A stretch of DNA of 64,000 bases from Pogonophryne albipinna (GCA_028583405.1 JAPTMU010000093.1:331504-395503), one strand, 5' to 3'. Shown: positions 1 to 11,379, counted from the first letter of the stretch. The notes: a model not told the origin generated them from the sequence alone. A program made the numbers and translations.

Positions 1-111
1 CATGTCTATGAAGTGTTTTGCTCAAAGTACCAAACAGATCATTCTAGCCACGCCTCATATCCCTCTGTTTCACTTCCTGTTTCAAAAGTGCTGATTTGGG
101 GATAAAGCTTT

Positions 112-567
112 AAAGAGGAGGGGTCTGAGCTCATGCGGGACCCGGCAGCTACTGTCTAGACTAAATGCTGCCGTGATGAAACGCCATATCATGGATTATC
201 AAGGATTATTTCTGAAACAGTATGGAGCTCAAAGGCTTTCTCTCTTGCCGGTTATACCACAAGGTGAGTTCCTTTTTACTTCCTGCTTCTTCACACACAT
301 GCTCTCCAGTACAGGTTAGCTCTGAGTGTTAGCGATGCTAATGTAAACACCGACCATATTACGTCCAAAACAGTCGGGCATTGTTTCTGATAGCAACGTT
401 TCTGATAGGGCCGTGGGTCCACATTTCAGATATTACGTCATATCGGACGCAAATCTGGATCAGCTCCGTTGTTCCCCCGTTTTTAGAGATTTGGGTACGA
501 AGGAAAAGAGAGAGGGTTTTATTTCCTGACGCTGCGTGAGTTCCCTGACACTGAAGTTTGAGTTTAA
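112..567 (+). repeat. Dispersed repeat, family 1, copy A
   Basis: The stretch from about 160 to 545 is closely matched, in reverse complement, by 40470-40870 inside syncrip intron 3. Shared blocks include the part around the phrase gttataccacaaggtgagtt and the part around cgaccatattacgtccaaaa. TTAA lies at both approximate edges (110-113 and 564-567), as expected of elements that duplicate TTAA, but the terminal inverted repeats are not clear, so the class is an inference. Short minus-strand frames inside it are not recognisable proteins. Confidence 0.6.
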
Positions 568-1440
568 CGACATGAATAGTAAATAACAAAAACCTTAAAC
601 TCTGCTAAATTATTGAAATCATTACTTTATAAATGTTACATTTTTCAGTTTTTAATTTTTGTATTTATATATGTTTTATCTCACCACGTTCTCATCCGTC
701 TGCGTATCAGTTCCTAAATAACCTGGTCTAACCAGAATGCGTGACTCCACCACGACTCCTTAACACCGCAGTGCGTGGTGGAGTCACGAACTCTGCTACA
801 TTTACGTGTCTGCACCACGCAAACAACTTTTTGCCCCTATTCACTCACTTCTGGTATCCTGTATTTACTCAATCGTACGCTGTTATTTACCATCTGACAC
901 ATTATTTATGATTATTTACACCAAATTATAAAGGTTTCTTATTTATGTTTAATATGCATGTCTCTTTTTCTGACAAAAGTGAAATTAACTCACTTTTCGA
1001 TTCAGAAAAAGTCAAAAACTGCGAGAATTTCTTGACTTTTGAAAGATTTTAACCTCAAAATGAGTTTCTTTCATTATTTTTAATTGATTAAGAAAACAAC
1101 TAATGGGATGAAACAAATCATGGACAAATAAATACATCTGGGGTATTTGTAAGCCTATAAAATCAAACAAAGACATTAATTAAAGTAAAAGCAACCGACC
1201 TCGTTTTTCGTTAATGTAAACTTTTCCCTCAAACCATTTAACTTTAACTTTGAATGTAATTACTTTACAATATGTTATTCTCCAGAATTGTAATGATACA
1301 AAAATTCCTCTCTTCTAGCTGTATTTTATGAGCATCCAAACATATTTCCTGCATGTTCCTCTTTAATTAATAAATCAATAAACACATTATAATAAATATA
1401 ATGCACCTGTAGGCGAGCAGGCCGAGCAGCCAATCACCTG
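568..1440. other. Intergenic, nothing recognised
   Basis: AT-rich sequence without a supportable exon, RNA gene or tandem array. A short run near 770-785 repeats the phrase gcgtggtggagtcacg, but it is too short to classify. Confidence 0.5.
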
Positions 1441-1450
1441 CTGACCTGTG

Positions 1451-1520
1451 CGTCACGTCACCTTACGTCACCTTACGTCACCTTACGTCACCTAACGTCA
1501 CCCCCGGTACTGATTATAAA
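1451..1520 (+). promoter_or_regulatory. Five 10-bp CRE-like repeats with TATA box
   Basis: From 1451 to 1500 five consecutive 10-bp units each end in ACGTCA; three carry TTACGTCA and the outer two TCACGTCA and TAACGTCA. TATAAA follows at 1515-1520. Ten-base spacing places every site on the same face of the helix. ACGTCA cores are the known binding core of CREB/ATF-type bZIP factors. GC-rich sequence follows at once, so this looks like a core promoter reading to the right. Which gene it serves is not visible in this window. Confidence 0.55.
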
Positions 1521-1539
1521 CGGGTCTCTGTTTCTCTCT

Positions 1540-1671
1540 CCAGAGCTCCAGAGGACCGGGTCCTCCGTGGATCTGCAGCCGGGATCAGAGCTGCTTCTGC
1601 GGGCAGAGAGGAGAGGAAACCCCGCCGGAGAGGACCGGGAGCACCGGGAGAAAAACAGCTGATTTTTACAG
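1540..1671 (+). other. Possible non-coding first exon
   Basis: GC-rich sequence starting about 25 bases after the TATA box and ending in ttttacag followed by gtgttt, a weak donor. It has no long open frame. Together with the array upstream it could be the 5' exon of an unidentified transcript or lncRNA. It could instead be part of an unrecognised retroelement. Confidence 0.3.
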
Positions 1672-4463
1672 GTGTTTCATATTTAAGTTGAATTAATTTA
1701 ACTCTTTATCTTTTAGTCCCCTTTACTGTTTAAGGCCTTTATTACAAACTAAGGCTTTTCATCCAGTATTCCTAAAGAGTTTAATGTAGTTAATAATGAC
1801 TTTTCTTTCAATGAAAAATATTTTCCTGTTAAAACATGTAAAAAATATACAGAAAAAATATAAATTCAGATTTTTATTTTCCTTTAAAATCAGGGGGGTC
1901 AAACTCAAGTACACAGTGGGCCAAAATAAAAAAATGGGTACTAGTCGAGGGCCGGACTAGTTCAATGTTTATTGCAAAACGTATTGAAATGAACTTATTG
2001 CAGATATTAAACCTGGAACTAACAAAGCTTAAATGATTGCCTATAAAAACAACATTAAACATTAAATAATCAGTTGCATTCATTTCTTATGGCTCTATCT
2101 GCAGCTTTTCCAGAGTCATTTCTTAACTAAACTGCATTCTCAATTACGTTTAGCTAGAAACGTATTTTCTCCCACGTTACGTTTGTTAGGGTAAAACATA
2201 CGTTAATTAAATAAATAATACGTTAAATACGTTAAATACGTTTATTTTCTACATATCTTTGCCATTTATTGTCTTGCTTATAATAATGATAATAGTCATT
2301 TATAAATATCATTTTAGAGCACACATTTGAAATCGAGAATCGGGCTCGATATATGGTTAAATTAAAATCAGTAGGCGAGGCTGTAATTTCGCCAGCTGTT
2401 ACTCTCATGAGCGAGGCAGGAAATAATAGTTTTAACATGCCAAAAAGCTGCTGTGTCGTTTATTGCACCTCAAACATTAAAACAAATCCAGAGTTACGTG
2501 TTTCTGTACTTCCTCTAAGAAGAAAGGACAGTAACAGAAGATCTCTGTGACGCCAGATGTGGTGTTAATGCGATATGATATCCGAAAAATAATTCAGTTT
2601 AGCATGGCCGAAGACACTACACTACCCATTGACAAACCCTGTGATTAATCTTCAAGCTCTGGGATTGGATGTTGGAGTGGCAGTGCGCCAAGGTTACGCC
2701 GAGCGTCAAGCTCTTTGAAATGGAACGAAACCACGGCAGACTATTCAAAACTGGACTTGAGCGCACCACGAGAACTACACATGCTGGCTATTGTGTTTCG
2801 CAACATGTTCTCTATGGCACGTCTCTACTGGGAATTGTAGTTTTAAAAGACGTTTTCGTTTTTCCCAAAGTTAGAAGTTGACAGTATTAAACTGTGTACA
2901 GCCCTGGAGGTTTAGGCGATAGGAAACACATTGGTGTGTACACATTTAAAACATGTAATTACTAAATGGGTGAAAATCGCTTGTATCCATAATGGGCAGC
3001 ATTAATATATACCCACATGACAGCTCATTGTTACTTTGTAATTCTACTCCACTACAATTCAGAGGTTAACCTGGTATTTTTACTCCACTACATTTATTTT
3101 AGTTACTTTGCAGATTCTGATTAATGATGTGAAATATAAACAACCCTTAAAGCAGACTTTAGTTACACCTGAGTAAAATTCAGGGAAGGTGATTGTCAAG
3201 TGCCAAAAATCAGGAGAGATATTTGATAGTTGGTGCTTGAGAAGACTAAACATGTATCTGCAGATCTCTATAAAGTATATTCATTACTCGTTATTCTCTA
3301 CTAATAGTTAATTAAAAACTGTATATAATTGCTATTTTGCACATCCCTTTCAAGATTTCAAGATTTTCTAAGGTTTATTGACATATCATACACAACTAAC
3401 TGTAGTTATGCAATGAATGAAAAACTTGGGTCACAGGTTCCTCAACAGTGCATTACAAGACATCTATCAGTATGTGTGTACCTCCACCATTAAACTGTCA
3501 TATTCTGCACATTTCTTATACTATCTACATACATAAGAGTATAATCCATATGTATAATATCAGTTAAAATAAGTGCTTCAACATAGTTAACATTGCAGGA
3601 AAGCAATATATTAGACGTTAAGTACTTTGTCAGGCTTAATATTTATCTGTAGATAGATACCCCCAAAAGCTTTGTTCTTATTTGAAAGAAGACCTTAACC
3701 TAAAATATTCTTTAATGTGTTAATAAAGGTTAATTAGTTTTTCTGTTTTGCACATCCTCCTATTAATATCTTTGTACATCCAGCACTAAACTGTTTTATT
3801 GTAGAGATCACTTACAGTATCTTCTTGATTTTTTATATTCTATATTTCTATCATTGACCTTCTACTTTCCCCCTATGAAAGTATGCACTCTTCATATTTT
3901 TTTCATCAAATAACATTATTCAAGAAAAATAACATTATTCAAGAAAAATAATTCAATGACGTGCTTTAACCACTAGGCGGTGCACACAAGATACACACAG
4001 CATACTAATAATAACTTTGTATTATTAGTGTAGGACACTTATGTATGTATAACATCTGAAGATGTATAGTTTACCAGTTTTATTCATGTTTTCACATAAT
4101 TTCACAGGATATTGCTATACTATTGCTCATGCTTTACTTCTACACATTAATATCTGATTTGTAAAACATCACAGACAGAAAGGCATATCCGTCATTTAAT
4201 GGTAAGCTATTGAAATTGTGATTCCATAGATGTGTCTCCCATCACCCAAATCCCCTGACTATTCTCTCAACTCAGTATTTACATTCTTATATTCAAAGGA
4301 AATCAGTAATATCTTTCAAAACTACATGTCCTTTTCTATCAGCTGTGCACTGTTATGGTGTAAATATAACCTATCTACCAATTGGATCAAATATAAAAGT
4401 CAGCCGAATTACTGTTGATACTGCAAGGAAACGTATTTTGTGAAAAGAAATGCAAGATGTTGT
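1672..4463. other. Intergenic with old repeat fragments
   Basis: No gene seen. 1891-2090 begins with a run typical of the ends of fish hAT elements (gggtcaaactcaagtacacag). 3040-3180 resembles 56340-56520 upstream of the snx14 minisatellite (shared phrases gattaatgatgtgaaat and cagactttagtt), so it is one copy of a dispersed fish repeat. 2555-2590 is repeated in reverse complement near 5570-5600. The remainder is AT-rich and unassigned. Confidence 0.45.
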
Positions 4464-5395
4464 TTAATTGTTGATATATTTATGATCCACGTCACATATT
4501 CAGTTTTAGGTCAGTCCCTAACCCCGAGCCTGTTTTTCAGGTTTCAGGCTCGAAAATGACATTCCCAGAACAAATGACCATATCTTCCCTTCGAAAAGGG
4601 TTAAATTAATAATCTTTTTTCTCAAAGTAATGATAAACCTGTGAGTTGGATGTAGAAAAGTCAGAATCAATATAGATGTTTTTTATTTTAAAGAAAATTC
4701 AGATTGAACATGGTAAAAAACTGTAAATTATAGTGTTCGTCCAAAAAATATGTTGTACTTATAGTGAAAACTAACCTTGGATGATGGGTTAGTAGACTAA
4801 AAGCTTTAGGAATCCAAAGTACAACATATAATAAGTACCCTGTATCAAGATTGATGCAAAACAAATGATATTTGACCTCTTTCTGACCGTCAGAGCCAAT
4901 GGAATCGAGGGGAACTCCCACCTAGTCCTTATTTGGTAATGTGCGTGAGTTAGACTCCTGCATAGCCAAGACCGGAAGCAGCAGCCACTCTGGTGGCTAC
5001 CATTAGCAGCTAACGTTTGCTCTGCGATTTTTACATAAAAATGGAATTATGGATTATAAATAAAATCATTTTTTTTATACAGAGACGTTAAAAACCTATG
5101 GATTAACCGATTCAGCCGCGTTTTTTCTGATTTTAATGCCATTGAACACGTATTTTGATCAGATTGACAGCTACGGTGAGACGATCTCCCTAGACGCTCC
5201 GTAAAGGTACGTGTTGTGATGTCTGTGTTTGCTTCCCCTGTCGCGAGTCCGGATCACTCAGTGATGATACTATATACCTAAATAATCTGTGGAACCTCAG
5301 CTTTAATCGGATATCTTGTATGTGTAGACAGGGACCTTGAGGTTTAACAGGTTAATTGTTGATATATTTATGATCCACGTCACATATTCAGTTTT
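4464..5395. repeat. 44-bp exact direct repeats flanking an 844-bp segment
   Basis: 4464-4507 and 5352-5395 are identical over 44 bases, beginning ttaattgttgatatatttat. The 844 bases between them carry no recognised coding sequence. The repeats are far longer than a normal transposon target duplication, so tandem duplication or recombination between copies of an element is more likely. Confidence 0.6.
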
Positions 5396-6198
5396 TGCGG
5401 CAGTTCTCCTGTTTGTCCAGAAGTCTTCTCATCAGGGCTCTATAAATAAAGAGCTACGGCAGATGTGTAATATTTAATGCAGCCGAACCGTGTATTACAA
5501 TGCCGTTATGTGATGACTTCCAAAGAGAAAAGCTAGAACACTCGGAATAAAGTACTATTTATTTTTTTGAAATTTTTTCGGATATCATATCGCATTAACA
5601 TCATATCCCAACATGCATTGCGGCTAAAACATCAAGTCAACAAGCTTCAAGCTGAGGATCTTGGGTAATCAGTTCAGTGGGTTTGTGGTGTGTATCGCTC
5701 GAAATGTCCCTTATAGGCCTACGTCTGTTTCCGGTGACTTTATTTACGGCTAACAAGCATGCTAAAAAGCCCAAGATTATAGAATCAAACGAATAAATAA
5801 AAACAAGGATAATTGTGTGTTATTGTTGAGTAAATAACAGTGTGTTAATTAGAAAAGAATAACAAATTAGAAGGAAAAAAGATTTAAAAAAATACAGATT
5901 TCAGTATTCTGAGGCGAATTTTATAACTTACCTACCTATACTAAAATATGTATTGTATGTTTTACCGCCAATGACTATGACACTGGGAAATATCTTTGAC
6001 AACTCTAAAATGTAGTTTAGCCAATTACAGACCTTCGATAGAAACAGGCGTCCGTTTACCTTTCAGTTGTAGGATCCTGGTTTTAGTTGTCAGAGATTAT
6101 TCCAGGCATCTCCCCCGGACCGCTCCGTCCGCTGGCTGCTAGTGTTTCCTCCAAAAAACCCTACTCATGACGTCACCACGGCACCACGTCATGACGTC
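5396..6198. other. Leader-like remnant and intergenic sequence
   Basis: The part next to the primer-binding site (about 6050-6198) lies where the leader of the minus-strand LTR element would be. It holds several TGACGTCA-type sites (near 6168-6205). No gag or pol-like frame follows, so the body of the element is deleted or absent. The rest is unassigned. Confidence 0.35.
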
Positions 6199-6216
6199 AT
6201 CACGTCGGGGTCACCA
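6199..6216 (-). other. Retroelement primer-binding site (tRNA-Trp)
   Basis: Read on the minus strand the 18 bases are TGGTGACCCCGACGTGAT, the complement of the 3' end of vertebrate tRNA-Trp including CCA. The site lies two bases after the CA end of the LTR, the expected spacing for an LTR retrotransposon or retrovirus-like element. Confidence 0.75.
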
Positions 6217-6218
6217 TT

Positions 6219-7326
6219 TGTTGGGGCAGAACCTCTGCTCCGCACCGTTCCTATATGAGTTTGTTTTAAAAGAAGGAAAACTCAAAGCAACCAGGATAAG
6301 GGTTAAACAATAATATGTTTTAATGATAAAAGGTAAGAATACAATACACTTTTTAAAGGGGTAGGCCCACCCCTGCTCTGGTCCTAATGCCGGGAGAACA
6401 TCATCATCTTGACGGCAGGAGGAAAGAGACCGGACACAAGGACTCAACAGGAGATATTGTAAGAACAACGGGAGGAGCTGTGTGGATGGTCCTCCCAGGT
6501 CATCTATTGGCCCATATACAAACGATAGGCTTTCGTAGCGTATCAGCGCGCGCCAGCCGAGATGATCCGGAAACAGTCTCTTAGTTTGAAGCAAAACAAA
6601 CACATCTGGTGTTCGCTGTCTCGTATTACTGCAGCTTTCACACACACACAATCTGCAACATTCCGGAGACTTGAGTTGTGTCTAAAGAATATTCCCTTGC
6701 TCCCAAAGATAATACAAAGGTTTAATTTCTCATATTTCCAGCTTCTGGTTACACAGACTGCTATTATTAATACAAAGTAATTAAACACACACATCTACTA
6801 TTCAAGATATGTAGACTTCCCTGACATGCTGGAGATCTTAAGAAGAATGTCTCCTCCCCCACCTAGTCTCCTGTCCTACATAACTGCTCCTTGTCATACA
6901 GAGTAATAAAACATGTTTAAGCTAACTACTCCACAATGTTTGTAGCAATTCAGTCCTCACATTTATGAAAGAATAAAGCAGAGAAGTCAATAGAACACAA
7001 ACACAGGCATTGTTCAGCACAATGAATACATACATTGATAATTCAGACCTTAACTGTGTGACTCAATTCTCAAGGCCTTTTTATGGGTCTGCAGGACATG
7101 CCTCATTAATTAACAAGAATTGTAACTGCATTATATCTGAGGAAAATCTCCCTTTGGCTTCCCCTGTTATTTGCACAGACTATTGATAATAAACAGAGAA
7201 ACTCAAGCAGCCTCTTTTAATATCTGGAAATTGCAACAAGACTTTCTGCCATTCAAATGTAACACACTTCTTATATATCAGGTGATATAATCTTCAAGGG
7301 ACACCGGGAGGAAGACAGACATTACA
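6219..7326 (-). mobile_element. LTR of a retrovirus-like or LTR retrotransposon copy
   Basis: On the minus strand the segment starts TGTAATG and ends CCCCAACA, giving canonical TG...CA termini, and is followed after two bases by a tRNA-Trp primer-binding site. This makes it a 5' LTR of about 1.1 kb, or the left part of a truncated copy. No second LTR and no coding region were found, so it is inactive. Whether the family is a retrovirus relative or a Gypsy-type element cannot be told without pol. Confidence 0.6.
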
Positions 7327-7539
7327 AACCCGTTCTCAGAGGCATCAATCCCGGGTTGGATTTCTTTTTTGGAGGAAAAGCACCAGACGGTTTTTCTTGT
7401 TAAAAAGAAAAAGGTTGATATTGGAGACAGGTGGTGGCGGGAGCAGAGCACCAGGAGGCATCGGTTTCATACCAGTCAGAACAAGCAGGCCGTAGGAAAG
7501 GCTTCGGGACATATGGGTGTACTTTGGATCATCAGATAA

Positions 7540-7765
7540 AGGTAACATCTTGTCTGCCTGTGCTGCAGCACCTCTTTTCACCCTCTGTCTGAAACCAGAG
7601 CCCAGTCTGCTCTGATTGGTTAGCTGGCCGACTCTGTTGTGATGTGGAGTTTGGGCAAAAAGCACAGAGATGTTAGTCTTTGCAGACCAGTTACATGAAT
7701 ACAAATCTATATAACAAACTACAGTAGAGGGAAAAATCCCAAAAAGCACAATAGGGTCTCTTTAA
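7540..7765. repeat. Dispersed repeat, family 2, copy A
   Basis: The segment matches 10820-11130 closely: tcaccctctgtctgaaacca, then tctgctctgattggttagct, then an end reading caaaa-gcacaatagg and ctctttaatgtgtctaaac. A third, shorter copy of the end is at 22730-22830. The ctctttaa edge suggests an element inserted at TTAA. There is no transposase, so it is non-autonomous. Confidence 0.6.
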
Positions 7766-8830
7766 TGTGTCTAAACTTTATACACAAATGTGTGTGCAAA
7801 GGTAATGTAAAGAAACGAGTTAAGTAACGAATTACTTTATGTAGAGAGTAACGAAGTAAAGTAATATATTACTTGTTTTTAAAGTAATAGGTAATGTGTA
7901 ATATATTACTTTTTTAGAGTAACGACCCCATCTCTGGTCGTTACCTATAGAAACAAAGTGTTTCCTGTCCTTTAAGTCGGATTCAAACCATTTTGAACTG
8001 TTTATCCGAAAGTCACACCAGATCAGGAATAAGGAACCCCCTTTATCAGATCTGCGTCAGACTCTGTATCCTTCTGTCAAGATGCTAACAAGTTTATTAA
8101 TGTTTCTGATGGTTATGTGGTCGGCATCAGAGGGTCAAACCTGCAGAGCTCTGCTGCTGCTGTTAACCACTTCTTCACAGAAACGCTTCTTCAGTTCTCA
8201 GAAAAAGTCAAAATAAATCTGCAGAGATACAAAGAGGAACCACCATATTGTTAACATGCATTACAACATGCTCAGCTTCCTCTGTTGTGTTGCTGATGAA
8301 GAAAGCCTGCAGTTACCGTCACTCTGAATAACCAAACACAAGAAATGCATCAAACACAAAAGTTAGACGTTACACTTTTTTCACTCTTTTTTATAACAAC
8401 CAAAGACAAAAGAGATTTAAAAGCAAATCTCACATGAACTCCACAGCTATCAGAGGAGAGATGGATGAGGAAGTGACTTCTCATTTCTCACAGGATATAG
8501 CGACAGCAGGAAACAAACAAAGTCGCTGAGAGGCTGAGGCCGGGCCTGTTTGATATTCTATGACACGCTAAAAAGAGTACTTGCTGAGATCAAAACTCTG
8601 TTGAATTGTGATGTAGTTTAATGGAGAAAGCTCCGTGATCAGACGTAGACATTGTAATAATAATAATCAAAGCAATCATAAATCTTGCGGTCAACAAAAA
8701 GTACAACGGCCCTGTGTCACCCTCTCTTCCACACACCGTGCATATCCATGTGACCAAGCCAGCCAATCAATAGTGATCAAACTGATATCTTATATTAAAA
8801 CAAAAAGCATTACTGTACACGTTTCATGGC
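7766..8830. other. Intergenic; diverged flank of the Ig receptor duplication
   Basis: 7800-7940 has repeated gtaacg/taatatattactt runs typical of the end of a fish hAT element. From about 8140 phrases such as cttcagttctcagaa also occur at 12350 upstream of the intact Ig receptor, so this is the diverged upstream flank of a duplicated gene. No intact coding region. Confidence 0.4.
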
Positions 8831-9052
8831 TCCTACACAGGAAGCAGGTGCTGAGTTCTTGTTAAAGAAGCAGCAGGTTAGAGACTCTGACAGTCGAGAG
8901 CCAGAGACCGAGAGAGAAGCTCGATGTCTGAATTCAGAAGGATCGTGATGTCTTCATTCCTGATGACAGACTGTTCTCTGGTTATAAAGAAGGTCACAGA
9001 GGAGGATGCTGGTCTTTACACCGAACATAAGCATGAATCGAATAGAACATTT
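8831..9052 (+). pseudogene. Broken copy of the Ig receptor (leader fused to V-domain end)
   Basis: Bases 8850-8958 match the 5'UTR and signal-peptide exon of the gene at 12521 (ATG at 8924, same residues MSEFRRI). At about 8958 the sequence jumps, in frame and without an intron, to the part of the V-domain exon that reads DCSLVIKKVTEEDAG (matching 13862-13906). The intron and most of the V domain are missing. After Tyr the F-strand cysteine is absent and the match ends. This is a deletion product of a duplicated gene, not a processed copy, because no other exons follow. Confidence 0.75.
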
Positions 9053-9600
9053 AGCAGGACTCGACTTGGACCTAAGGATTTGTCTAGAAGCTGATGAAGT
9101 GTTCTCTCTTCTCCATTATCCCTCTACAAGTTAACCTCCTCCGCTCAGTGTCAGACGGTCTGAGGTGTCAGAGAGTTTCTGTTTGAACCCCAGCAGAACA
9201 TGCAGGTTTTATTTCAGACTCTGTGGGTCTAAACATTTACAAACCCTCCATGTTCAGTGCGAGCAGGACGTTTCTAATGTCTGGGTTTAAGTTACTCTTT
9301 AACTCAGTGACTTGAAAGTGACCATGGAATCTGACATGCACAATGGAAATCAACTCTGGCATGACCAAAGTGACTCAGACTTTACCTTTTGACCTCAAGG
9401 GCCAAATATGAGCATGAATCGGATAGAAAACTTTGTAGGACTCGACTTGGACTTAAAGACTTGTCTAGAAGCTGATGAAGTTTTCTCTCTTCCTCATTAT
9501 CTCTGAAATCATCCTCCGAGTTTATTTTCTAACCCCGGCAGAACATGCAGGTTTTATTTCAGACTCTGTTGGTCTGGTTTGTTTCTTTAACTCAGAACAA
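9035..9600 (+). repeat. Tandemly duplicated segment, two diverged copies
   Basis: About 9035-9235 and 9410-9580 share blocks including aggactcgacttgga, cttgtctagaagctgatgaa and gaacatgcaggttttatttc, in the same order and orientation, offset by roughly 360 bases. No coding function is visible. Confidence 0.65.
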
Positions 9601-9719
9601 TCATGTCTCTGAAGTGTTTGGCTCCAATCACCAAACAGGTCATTGCAGCATTACCCATAACCCCCTCTGTTTCAGCCCTGTTTCCAAAGTGCTGATTCTC
9701 TGTCTGTTACTTTAGATGA

Positions 9720-9925
9720 AAATAAGGAGCCCCTCCCCACGCCCCTCTGAGAGACATTTGGTTACAAAGAACACAATGGTGCTCTAGGAGGAGATTCAGG
9801 TGATAAGGGGGGGGGGGGGGGTTACCTTGGTTGCTGATTGGCTAATGGTTACACAAGACAAAACATCGTTATGACATCACAAAGTGGCCAAAATCTGATC
9901 AGCTCATTTTCAGACAGGTTTTTAT
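9720..9925. repeat. Dispersed fish repeat
   Basis: The block from agatgaaaataaggagcccc to about agacaggtttttata has the look of a short non-autonomous DNA element known in many copies in fish genomes (recognised by eye; not searched). It contains a G-run (9810-9821). Immediately upstream, 9602-9710 resembles window bases 1-110. Confidence 0.4.
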
Positions 9926-9940
9926 AGAAATTGTTTTTAC

Positions 9941-10310
9941 CCTATCGATCTATCTATCCATCCATCTATCCATCCATCTCTCTATCTATCCATCCATCTA
10001 TCTCTCTATCCATCCATCCATCTATCTCTCTATCTATCCATCTATCGGATTTGGCCCCCGGTATCGATCTATCCATCCATCTATCTCTCGATCTATCTAT
10101 CCATCCATCTATCTCTCTCTCTCTATCTATCTATCTATCGGATTTGGCCCCCGGTATCGATCTATCCATCCATCTATCTATCCATCCATCTATCTCTCTC
10201 TCTCTATCTAGCCTCCCAGCTGCAGCGCCAAGTCAGGAAACGATCTATCCATCCATCTATCCATCCATCCATCTATCTCTCTCTCTCTATCTAGCCTCCC
10301 AGCTGTAGCG
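9941..10310. repeat. Compound ATCC/ATCT array carrying transposon fragments
   Basis: A (ATCC)n/(ATCT)n microsatellite interrupted four times by captured pieces. ggatttggcccccggtatcg occurs twice (near 10048 and 10140); it matches the 3' end of the hAT at 11380-12012. A piece beginning gcctcccagctg occurs twice (near 10211 and 10294); it matches the edge of the adjoining LINE fragment. The array has therefore grown by duplicating units that include the edges of two different mobile elements. Confidence 0.7.
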
Positions 10311-10700
10311 CCAAGTCAGGAATCGATCCACACAGCCAGCTCTCAGTGAAGCACAAAACACAAGATGAAGAAAAGTCTCTGTTTCTACTAACCAGTAGCT
10401 GAAGCTCGTCCAGTTCATTGCTTATGGAACGTTGGAGAGAAATATTCCGGGTAGTGGCGTGCAAATTCCGCGGCTCCGGAGCGACCAGTGTCCCGGCCCG
10501 TTTCCCTCTCCTGTGGCGTTTGAGTGCTCGGATGCAGGTAAAGCTACCTTTTACGAGAATGTCCAGTAATTCCACGGAAGAACAGAGAAAAGTGGGGAAG
10601 TAATCCGCTGAAGTTGTTTCTCTAATGTTTAGGAGCTCTTCCCTGGTGAAAGAGTTCAGTGTACAGACTGAATTAACGCACAAGACAAAACAGAGCGCAC
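10294..10700 (-). mobile_element. LINE ORF2 fragment (endonuclease N-terminus)
   Basis: The minus strand encodes, with frame breaks, a segment ending NRDFSSSCVLCFTESWLCG followed by SIPDLALQL. The motif LCFTE-W is the conserved start of the apurinic endonuclease domain of fish non-LTR retrotransposons. It stops where the ATCC array begins, so it is truncated. The upstream part is rich in Arg and Lys, as usual just before that domain. It is inactive. Confidence 0.7.
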
Positions 10701-10796
10701 CAGAACATTGAAGCGGCGATTCCGCGGCGCCATCTTTGTAAGGCCCAATAACAAAGACGTACTCACAGACGTTTGTAAGACACTCCATGCTTTAAT

Positions 10797-11130
10797 GTTC
10801 AATAAGCTCTTTCTTGTTCTCATACTGCCTGTGCTGCAGGCCCTCTTTTCACCCTCTGTCTGAAACCAGAGCACAGTCTGCTCTGATTGGTTAGCTGGCC
10901 GGCTCTGTTGTGATTGGTCAACCGCTTAGAGATGTCCCGCCCCTTAGCGTACAATGTGTTGGAGCGCTAGCCAATAGAAGCGTGAGTGTAACATGATGTC
11001 AGTAAGTAAACAAAGGAGTCTAATGGAGGTGTTTCAGGCAGGGGGGGGGGGGGGGGGGGCAGTGTGGTATACAACAAACTACAGGAGAGGGAAACCCCCC
11101 AAAAGGCACAATAGGGCCTCTTTAATGTGT
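10797..11130. repeat. Dispersed repeat, family 2, copy B (with 19-bp G run)
   Basis: Matches copy A at 7540-7765 over both halves. Between them lies an uninterrupted run of 19 G at 11041-11059, a site prone to slippage and sequencing error. The end at 11120 carries the same ctctttaatgtgtctaaac edge. Confidence 0.6.
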
Positions 11131-11379
11131 CTAAACTTTATACTCAAATGTGTGTGCTTCTTATCTGCTCGCCCCTTAAATCATATTGAGCTATAACACA
11201 GAGAAACCAGCCAATAAGAATGTAAACAACACAGCATTCATATATATATTGAATGTCCCCTTTTACATTCACCTAATTTTACTTCCAACGTCTCCCCAAA
11301 AATGCGATGTCCAGAAGAAGGTAGAAGACATGGAGCCGTGGATTTGTGCCAGTTTTTCCTTTGGATCGAGTCCTCTAGG

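Noticed and set aside
6211..6794. Minus- and plus-strand frames inside the LTR
   Set aside because: Short, overlapping on both strands, no retroviral domain; LTRs normally do not encode proteins.
7345..7749. 134-codon minus-strand frame next to the LTR
   Set aside because: It overlaps the family-2 repeat, has no recognisable domain and only part of it is open; treated as chance.
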